From assembly GCA_027064265.1 (NCBI GenBank), contig JAMOQA010000577.1, positions 1 to 5,497 of the forward strand: a DNA stretch of 5,497 nucleotides, in the 5' to 3' direction. The translations under genes and the position numbers were made by a program. Each line of letters opens with the position of its first letter. Position 1 is the stretch's first letter. The notes beneath the pieces were generated by a model, which was not told the origin of the DNA, did no database searches, and was given only the letters and a program-made list of their open reading frames with translations. The stretch is from Acidobacteriota bacterium (GTDB lineage: Bacteria; Acidobacteriota; Polarisedimenticolia; J045). Shown piece by piece: positions 1 through 4,782 of the stretch.

Positions 1-1505
1 ACCAGCAGGGTGCCTTCTTCCCCGAACCCGGCAAGGAGCGGCAGCTCGGCCCGTGCGAGGGCCTCCAGCCGGGCGAGGGTCGTCCACGGGTCGCGTCCGG
101 CCCGGCGGTACCCGTCCCGCACCAGGTCCGGCCCGGGAAGGTAGAGGAACAGGGCCCGCACGCCCGGGTCGCGGAGGATCTCCCGGGCCGCGGCCAGGTG
201 GAACCGGTCGACCGCCAGGGCGTCCCGGGCGGGGTCCCGCGCCTCCCCGGGGAACACCTCGCGGGCGGCCGCCGACGCCGCGCGCAGCCAGCCCGGCGCC
301 CGCTCCTTCCCGAAGGAGGACGGCCATGCCGCCTCGGCGAGCCCCTTTCCCCGGGCCGCGGCGACGAACGCCCCGTCGGAGACCACGTAGCCGCCGGCCC
401 TCCCCGGGGAGACGCTGGGCCACGTCCCCCACCACCCGACGACCCCGGTCTTCACCGCGTCGGCCGTGTACTCCCACAGGGCCGGCACCCGGCGCACGCC
501 GGCGCGCACCGGGCGCTCCACCGTGGGCCAGAGGCGGGAGAGGATGTCCAGGGGCCCGGCGGCGAGGCCCCGTCCCACCAGGGGGGCTCGCGCTCCCTGC
601 AGGCCCCGCATCCCCGCCCCGAGGACCCCGTGGACCGACGGCGGGCACCCGGTGGCGACGCTGGTCCACAGGGAGACCGGGTCCCCTTCCCCGGCCGGAT
701 CGACGGGGACCACCCGCCCGGCGCCGAGCACCTCGGTGGCCCCCGGCACCTCGCGCTCGAGGAGGCCCCGCATCTCCCGCAGCCCGATGCCGTCCCACCC
801 GATCACGACGAGCCGGGTGGGGGCGCCGTCCTCGAAGGCGATCGCCGCCCCCCGGGGGTGGCCGGGGACGAGGGAGGCGATGACGGCGGCCACGACGGCG
901 AGCACGAGGGCGAGCCCGACGCTCAGCAGGAAGGCGCGGGAGCGCCGGCGGGGTTCCCGCCCCGCCGCCGCGATCGCTTCGGGCAGGGTCGCGGCGGCCA
1001 CGATGCGGCCGGTGATCCCGGCGCCCAGGACCAGGGCGAGGAGCGCCAGGAGGTCGCCGGGCGCCACCCCGGGAGACCGGAGGGCCCACCAGGAGCCCAG
1101 CCAGGCGGCGAGGAGGCCGGCGGCCCCCAGCCCGGCGGCGAGGGAGGCGCGCCGGGGAGAGAGGTCCGGCCGGAGCCGCCCGGCGAGGCGCACCGCGAGG
1201 GCCGCCACCGCCTCGCCCAGGGCGACGACGCCGCCGAGGACCGGCGCGAAGAGAACCCCGTAGAGGACGCCGTCCGGCCAGGCGGGCACCAGCCCCCGGC
1301 TCCCGGCGACGACGACCGCGGCGAGGATGGCGGCGAGGAGCGGCCCGGCGATCAGGCCGGCCAGCAGGGCCGAGAGGACGATCCGCTGCCACGGGGCGCG
1401 GCCGGTCCCGAGAAAGAGGCGCTCGAGGGGGGTCTCCAGGTAGCCCTTCTCCCGGAGGGCGTCGCGAACCGCGTCGTACCCGCGGGGTTCGCCCGGTCCG
1501 CTCAC
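1..1505 (-). CDS. Membrane-anchored alkaline-phosphatase-superfamily (type I phosphodiesterase-like) protein, C-terminus cut by window edge
   Basis: The frame is open from a GTG at 1505-1503 to the left edge, giving 501 codons with no stop. The N-terminal half is hydrophobic, with about five candidate membrane spans near residues 41-68, 78-106, 121-142, 151-173 and 191-213. From about residue 230 it matches the type I phosphodiesterase/alkaline phosphatase superfamily: a strand ending in IGWDG (D238, the expected first metal ligand), WTSVATG followed by HG (residues 280-293), GVVGWWGTWPS (354-364), and YLPGPD (455-460) where the second metal site normally lies. The catalytic domain probably faces the outside of the cell. 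The start is supported by GGGAG at 1514-1518, 8 bases upstream, inside the end of the prenyl synthase gene; only 2 bases separate the genes, so coupling is likely. Two catalytic positions look altered (see findings). Substrate unknown. The fold call is firm; enzymatic activity is not. Confidence 0.82.
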   Translation of the reverse strand, partial: MSGPGEPRGYDAVRDALREKGYLETPLERLFLGTGRAPWQRIVLSALLAGLIAGPLLAAILAAVVVAGSRGLVPAWPDGVLYGVLFAPVLGGVVALGEAVAALAVRLAGRLRPDLSPRRASLAAGLGAAGLLAAWLGSWWALRSPGVAPGDLLALLALVLGAGITGRIVAAATLPEAIAAAGREPRRRSRAFLLSVGLALVLAVVAAVIASLVPGHPRGAAIAFEDGAPTRLVVIGWDGIGLREMRGLLEREVPGATEVLGAGRVVPVDPAGEGDPVSLWTSVATGCPPSVHGVLGAGMRGLQGARAPLVGRGLAAGPLDILSRLWPTVERPVRAGVRRVPALWEYTADAVKTGVVGWWGTWPSVSPGRAGGYVVSDGAFVAAARGKGLAEAAWPSSFGKERAPGWLRAASAAAREVFPGEARDPARDALAVDRFHLAAAREILRDPGVRALFLYLPGPDLVRDGYRRAGRDPWTTLARLEALARAELPLLAGFGEEGTLL

Positions 1506-1507
1506 GG

Positions 1508-2392
1508 TCAGCGCTCCCGCTCGCCCACGTACCGGGCGATCGCCTCGAGCACCTCGGTCCCCCGCCCGAGGGGCGCGAGGCTCTGGACCGCGGTCTCCAC
1601 CAGGTCGGCGGCCAGCCGGCGGGCCCCGTCCACGCCCGCGTAGGTGACGAAGCTGGCCCCGCCCCGGTCCTTGCCGGTGTCCTTGCCGATCGTCTCCGGG
1701 TCGCCCACCGCGTCGAGGAGGTCGTCGGTGATCTGGAAGGCGAGGCCGAGGTTCTTCGCGTAAGCGTGGAGGGCCGCCCGCTCCGCAGGCCCCGCCCCGG
1801 CGATCCGGGCCGCCTCGACGGCGCAGGCGATGAAGAGGCTCCCGGTCTTGAGCGCGTGGATCCGCTCCAGGTCCTCGAGGCCGGGAGAAGCCTCCCGGGC
1901 GGCCAGGTCCAGGGCCTCCCCGGCGATCATCCCGTCCTCGCCGACCGCCTCGGCGAGCGCCGCGACTGCCCCGACCGCGTCGTCGCGCCCCATCCAGCGG
2001 GCGCGACACCGCTCCGCCAGGTAGCCGAACCCGCGGGAGAGGAGGCCGATGGCGGCGAGCATCGCCGTCGCCTCCCCGAAGACCAGGTGGTTCGCCGGGG
2101 CGCCCCGGCGGCGGGTCGCGTCGTCGAAGGCCGGCAGGTCGTCGAGGACCAGGGAGGCCGCGTGGACCATCTCGACGGCGACGGCCAGGGGCAGCACGTC
2201 GGCCTGCCTCCCCCCGAACAGGTCGGCCACGGCGAGGCAGACGATTCCCCGGAGCCGCTTGCCCGGCAGGAGCAGGGTGTAGCGCATCGCCTCGACCAGG
2301 CGCCCCGGGTCCGGCTGCCGCGGAGGCAGCGCACCCTCCAGCGCCTGCTCGACCAGCGCCCGCCGTTCCTCGAGGTACGCGTCGAGGTCCAC
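1508..2392 (-). CDS. Trans-type prenyl diphosphate synthase, probably geranylgeranyl diphosphate synthase (CrtE-like)
   Basis: This 294-residue protein has the usual length and motif order of the FPP/GGPP synthase family, cytosolic enzymes that condense isopentenyl diphosphate with allylic diphosphates. Visible are PGKRLRG (43-49, diphosphate binding), the first Asp-rich motif DDLPAFD (84-90) followed by RRRG, KTGSLF (182-187), and the second Asp-rich motif FQITDDLLD (219-227). The first motif has the two-residue insertion of bacterial enzymes. Residues at -5 and -4 before it are Ala79 and Ser80, not aromatic. By the known chain-length rule this favours a product longer than farnesyl, and VEMVHAASLVLDD closely resembles remembered CrtE sequences. 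An automatic annotation might instead say IspA. The start is GTG, with GGGAGG at 2397-2402 on the minus strand and 4 bases of spacing. It leads a two-gene unit with the phosphatase-like gene. No carotenoid, hopanoid or DXS-type gene is visible nearby. Confidence 0.92.
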   Translation of the reverse strand: MDLDAYLEERRALVEQALEGALPPRQPDPGRLVEAMRYTLLLPGKRLRGIVCLAVADLFGGRQADVLPLAVAVEMVHAASLVLDDLPAFDDATRRRGAPANHLVFGEATAMLAAIGLLSRGFGYLAERCRARWMGRDDAVGAVAALAEAVGEDGMIAGEALDLAAREASPGLEDLERIHALKTGSLFIACAVEAARIAGAGPAERAALHAYAKNLGLAFQITDDLLDAVGDPETIGKDTGKDRGGASFVTYAGVDGARRLAADLVETAVQSLAPLGRGTEVLEAIARYVGERER

Positions 2393-2489
2393 CGTCCCTC
2401 CCGTCGTGCCTGGTGGGCACCATCATGCCTCCCCGGGGGAGGCCCGGCCAGCGTGGTCCGACCCCGGGGCCGGGACCTACATTGACCAC
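2393..2489. promoter_or_regulatory. Divergent intergenic region with candidate promoters and an inverted repeat
   Basis: This 97-base spacer separates two divergent genes, so both promoters must lie in it or overlap the gene starts. For the rightward gene, TACATT at 2478-2483 is a plausible -10 box ending 6 bases before the GTG at 2490; the -35 position (about 2454-2460, TGGTCCG) is poor. For the leftward gene, CATGAT on the minus strand at 2422-2427 is a weak -10 candidate, also without a clear -35. A perfect inverted repeat at 2427-2443 lies between them. Promoter assignments are by eye and weak; the divergent arrangement itself is certain. Confidence 0.45.
2427..2443. repeat. Perfect 8-bp inverted repeat between divergent genes, possible operator
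   Basis: GCCTCCCC (2427-2434) and GGGGAGGC (2436-2443) are exact reverse complements around one central G, a 17-base dyad. It touches the candidate leftward -10 box and lies about 35 bases upstream of the candidate rightward -10 box, a position suited to a regulator acting on both genes. In DNA this GC-rich, short palindromes also arise by chance, so operator function is inference. Confidence 0.4.
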
Positions 2490-3674
2490 GTGAGCCGGAA
2501 ACCGCGCGAGCGGTGGCAGGTCCCGGTCGCGGTCGGGCTGGCCGTGGCCCTCGTCTTCCTTTCGCTCCTCGTCTTCGGTCCGCAGGTGCTCAAGCTGCTC
2601 CGCTCCCGCCCGCGGTCGCCCGCCCGCCGCCAGGAAGCCGCCCGGTCCGCCACGCCCCGGCCGGGCCGGGCCGACGAGCCGACCTTCGGCGACATGGAGC
2701 CCCTCGACCGGGTCGTCGTCCCGGTGCGGGCGGCCGAGGGAGCGTCGATCGTCGCCCCCGGCGGCCTCGCCCGGCTCGAGATCCCGCCGGACGCGCTCCC
2801 CGGGGACCGCCGGGTCGTGATGGTCCGCTGGCTGGTCGACCACCCGGCCGACCCGACCGGTTACGCCCTGGACCTCCAGCCGGAGGGGCTCACGTTCCGC
2901 CGGCCGGTCCGCCTCGAGATGGCCCTTCCCCCGGGCCTCGAGCCCTCCCAGGCGGAGATCGTCGTCTACGACCCGGCGAGCCGCCGGTGGGTCCCGGAGC
3001 GGGACCAGGCCCCGTCGTCCGACGGGACCCGGCTGGTCGCGCGGCTCAGCCACTTCTCCCTGCGGCGGATCCGGATCCACCCGGGAATGAACTTCCCCTA
3101 CGACCCGGACCGGGGCCGCGCGACCTTCTACCTGGAGACCGACGCGGGGAACACGTTCGAGCGACTGGTGGAAGGGCGCTGGAAGGCGGTGCGCCGGCGG
3201 ACCAGCGCCTACCGCGAGCTGATGAAGATGGGCCGCCTCGGCCGGCACGACCTGATCCTCTCCGGCCGGCTCCGGGCGATCACCGGCCCCCGGCCGCGCC
3301 CCGAGGTGTTCGAGGACGAGCGCCGCACGGTGGCGATGCCGGCGGGCGTCCCCGAGGCCCGGACCGGCTGGGTGGAGATCGAGCGACTCGACGCCGAGGG
3401 CCGGCCGACGGGCGTGCGGGTGATCGCCCGGGTCAACGACTACGGCCCCGGACCGGCGCCCCGCCGGGCCGGGGTGATCGTCGACATGACCCGGGCGACG
3501 ATGGAGGCCCTCGGGTTCACCTGGGGAAAGGAGTTCGGGCTGGCCAACGGCAACCCGGACATCGCGTGGATCCGGGTGCCCGACGGCAGGGGGGGCATCA
3601 CCCACCACGTGCCGATCCGGGTGCGGGCGTTCGAACCGCGCACGCCCCGCTCCTGGGCCTGCCGCCTGCGCTGA
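2490..3674 (+). CDS. Membrane-anchored envelope protein with ZU5-like domain and C-terminal RlpA-like double-psi beta-barrel
   Basis: This 394-residue protein starts at a GTG at 2490, placing RKPRER just before a single hydrophobic span (about 11-29). That is a typical signal anchor with the rest outside the cytoplasm. No lipobox or clear cleavage site follows. A Pro/Arg-rich linker (38-65) leads to a ZU5-like beta domain (about 76-195), recognised by IVAPGGLARLEIPPDALPGD, LDLQPEGLTFRRPVRLEMALP and VVYDPASRRWVPE. An unassigned segment (196-275) follows. The C-terminal part (about 280-380) reads like a double-psi beta-barrel of the RlpA type: GWVEIERL, then ARVNDYGPGP (313-322) and GVIVDMTRATMEALGF (328-343), matching the family's VRVNDRGP and IDLS..AA..LG. 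The Asp of the barrel motif (D317) is kept, but I see no match to the His of RlpA's TAAH segment, so peptidoglycan cleavage is uncertain. An earlier ATG at 2406 adds 28 non-conserved residues. No ribosome site fits the GTG well. Confidence 0.78.
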   Translation: MSRKPRERWQVPVAVGLAVALVFLSLLVFGPQVLKLLRSRPRSPARRQEAARSATPRPGRADEPTFGDMEPLDRVVVPVRAAEGASIVAPGGLARLEIPPDALPGDRRVVMVRWLVDHPADPTGYALDLQPEGLTFRRPVRLEMALPPGLEPSQAEIVVYDPASRRWVPERDQAPSSDGTRLVARLSHFSLRRIRIHPGMNFPYDPDRGRATFYLETDAGNTFERLVEGRWKAVRRRTSAYRELMKMGRLGRHDLILSGRLRAITGPRPRPEVFEDERRTVAMPAGVPEARTGWVEIERLDAEGRPTGVRVIARVNDYGPGPAPRRAGVIVDMTRATMEALGFTWGKEFGLANGNPDIAWIRVPDGRGGITHHVPIRVRAFEPRTPRSWACRLR

Positions 3675-3686
3675 TTCCGCGGTACC

Positions 3687-3724
3687 CTTCCGCCGTGGTG
3701 GAAGCTGGCGGTGCTCCGCACCGC
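3687..3724 (+). terminator. Two tandem hairpins after the ZU5/RlpA-like gene, possible terminator without a T-run
   Basis: Beginning 13 bases after the stop codon, CTTCCGC (3687-3693) pairs with GTGGAAG (3698-3704) over a CGTG loop, with one G-T pair. GCGGTGC (3708-3714) pairs perfectly with GCACCGC (3718-3724) over a TCC loop. Both would form in the transcript of the upstream gene. Neither is followed by a T-run, so this is not a classical intrinsic terminator. It could slow polymerase, protect the 3' end, or belong to the larger palindromic region that follows. Confidence 0.4.
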
Positions 3725-3862
3725 GCGGGTCCAGCGCAACGGAGAATCGGGCGTAGGGGCGCAGCGTGCTGCGCCCGTGCGCCGCGAAGCGGCGCCAACC
3801 ATGGCCGGGCTTCGCCCGGTGGGCCCTCGCACGCTCGACCCCTACGGGTTGCGCGGCCCGCG
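3724..3862. repeat. 139-base nested imperfect palindrome with internal hairpins (dispersed-repeat-like or structured RNA)
   Basis: Three collinear long-range arms nest inside one another. The outer arm is 3724-3740 with 3848-3862: 15 pairs with single-base bulges at 3730 and 3733. The middle arm is CGTAGGGG (3752-3759) with CCCCTACG (3839-3846). The inner arm is AGCGTGC (3763-3769) with GCACGCT (3829-3835). Inside sit two perfect hairpins: 3779-3795 (7-bp stem, GAA loop) and 3805-3819 (6-bp stem, TTC loop). A competing local hairpin pairs 3757-3765 with 3768-3776 (9 bases each, 2-base spacer). No protein of known type fits here. The design resembles REP/REPIN-type or MITE-like intergenic palindromes, and its GC-rich stems with GAA/TTC loops recall such elements. 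A cis-acting RNA leader for the next gene is the alternative. The pairing is directly visible; the class is inference. Confidence 0.6.
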
Positions 3863-3876
3863 TCGCCGCGGGACGT

Positions 3877-3881
3877 GGAGG
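3877..3881 (+). promoter_or_regulatory. Shine-Dalgarno site deciding the start of the HPr-kinase-like gene
   Basis: GGAGG lies 7 bases before the ATG at 3889. The same frame is open upstream to an ATG at 3766, but that one has no ribosome site, falls inside the palindromic repeat, and would add 41 residues unlike the family. This site therefore fixes the start at 3889. It lies 4 bases after a possible local hairpin (3857-3872). Confidence 0.8.
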
Positions 3882-3888
3882 AACGGGA

Positions 3889-4782
3889 ATGGGGCTCAGG
3901 GACCACCGGGACTGGCGCCAGCCCGTGCCCGAGGGAACCAGCTCCTTCGAGCTGGAGCTGGGCGGCGTGCGCGTCCGGGTCGAGGACCTGCCCGCCCCGT
4001 GGGACCCGTTCGTCCGCGAGCAGTACCACCCCTTCGCCGAGGAACCCGGCAGCGGTGGTTCGGCCGACCTCGTGATCCGTTGCCGGCAGGGCGATGACAG
4101 GGTCGTCGTCCCGCTTCCGCCCCCGGGCGAGATGACGGTGATCGACATCCGGCGGGAGGGACCCCGCCGGTTCCGGGTGCGCTCCCACTGGCAGGACGGC
4201 TTCCTCGACCTGGACCGGGGGGAGGGGCAACTGGAGCTGACCGCCCGGGCGTGGGACAGGTTCAGCATGTCGTTGGAGAACTTCCTGCGGGTCGCGTTCC
4301 AGCTCCAGGTGATCGAACGCGGGAAGTTCCTGATGCACACCGCCGCCATCCTCGACGACGGGAAAGTCCACCTCTTCTTCGGCCCTTCCGGCGCCGGCAA
4401 GTCGACGGCGACGGAGTTCTCCGCGCCCCGGCACGCCCTCTCCGACGACATGGTCCTCCTCGACGTCTCGGGGGACGAACCGCTGGCCTGGTCCGTGCCG
4501 TTCTACATGGTCTTTCCGCCCGAGCAGCGCCTCGCTGGCTCCTGGCCGATCGCCGGCGCGTTCCGGCTGCGCCAGGCGCCTGACGACCGCCTGGAGCGGC
4601 TCTCCCCTGCCCGGGCGGTGGCGACGGTGTCGGCGAGCGTGCCGTTCGTCCACGAGCTGGGGGTTCCCCACGAGGGCCTGACCCGGCTGGTCGCCCGCTT
4701 CTGCGAGCGGGTCCCCGTCTACGACCTCCACTTCACGAAGAGCGCCAGGTTCTGGGACGTGATCCGGGAGGAGTTCGGCTAG
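3889..4782 (+). CDS. HPr kinase/phosphorylase-like P-loop protein (HprK-related)
   Basis: This 297-residue protein has no signal or membrane span and should be cytosolic. Residues 145-195 carry the signature of the HprK-like kinase fold: FLMHTAAI (147-154), a beta-strand running into the Walker A loop GPSGAGKST (165-173), and LSDDMVLLDV (184-193), which matches the conserved DD segment of HprK with D186/D187. PFYMVFPPE (204-212) and the C-terminal VPVYDLHF (275-282) fit the compact HprK-related proteins often found beside PqqD-like or peptide-modification genes. The N-terminal 130 residues are beta-rich and not assigned. The protein lacks the N-terminal domain organisation I would expect of true HprK, and no HPr/PTS gene is visible, so a Ser kinase acting on HPr is not implied. 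The target is unknown. The stop codon overlaps the uvrC stop. The fold call is good; the function is open. Confidence 0.83.
   Translation: MGLRDHRDWRQPVPEGTSSFELELGGVRVRVEDLPAPWDPFVREQYHPFAEEPGSGGSADLVIRCRQGDDRVVVPLPPPGEMTVIDIRREGPRRFRVRSHWQDGFLDLDRGEGQLELTARAWDRFSMSLENFLRVAFQLQVIERGKFLMHTAAILDDGKVHLFFGPSGAGKSTATEFSAPRHALSDDMVLLDVSGDEPLAWSVPFYMVFPPEQRLAGSWPIAGAFRLRQAPDDRLERLSPARAVATVSASVPFVHELGVPHEGLTRLVARFCERVPVYDLHFTKSARFWDVIREEFG

Noticed and set aside
198..1643. Long plus-strand open frame of about 481 codons across the left part of the window
   Set aside because: It is antisense to the phosphatase-like gene and the end of the prenyl synthase gene. Its product is low-complexity Gly/Pro/Arg/Glu-rich sequence with no recognisable motif, as expected when GC-rich DNA removes stop codons from the opposite strand.
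2406..2489. Upstream ATG extending the ZU5/RlpA-like protein by 28 residues
   Set aside because: The extra residues (MPGGHHHASPGEARP...) would precede the positively charged anchor start and lie over the inverted repeat and candidate promoter. The GTG at 2490 gives a normal signal-anchor N-terminus.
3742..3747. GAGAAT as a -10 promoter box for the HPr-kinase-like gene
   Set aside because: It matches only four of six consensus positions, no -35 box lies 16-18 bases upstream, and it falls in the internal loop of the palindrome. I cannot support a promoter here.
3766..3888. Upstream ATG extending the HPr-kinase-like protein by 41 residues
   Set aside because: It lies inside the palindromic element and has no ribosome site. 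The ATG at 3889 has GGAGG at 7 bases and gives the expected family N-terminus.
2513..4075. Plus-strand open frame of about 520 codons overlapping the ZU5/RlpA-like gene, the spacer and the kinase-like gene
   Set aside because: The translation is Pro/Gly/Arg-rich without motifs, while the other plus-strand frame has a membrane anchor and recognisable domains. It runs through the palindromic spacer and is a frame shadow.
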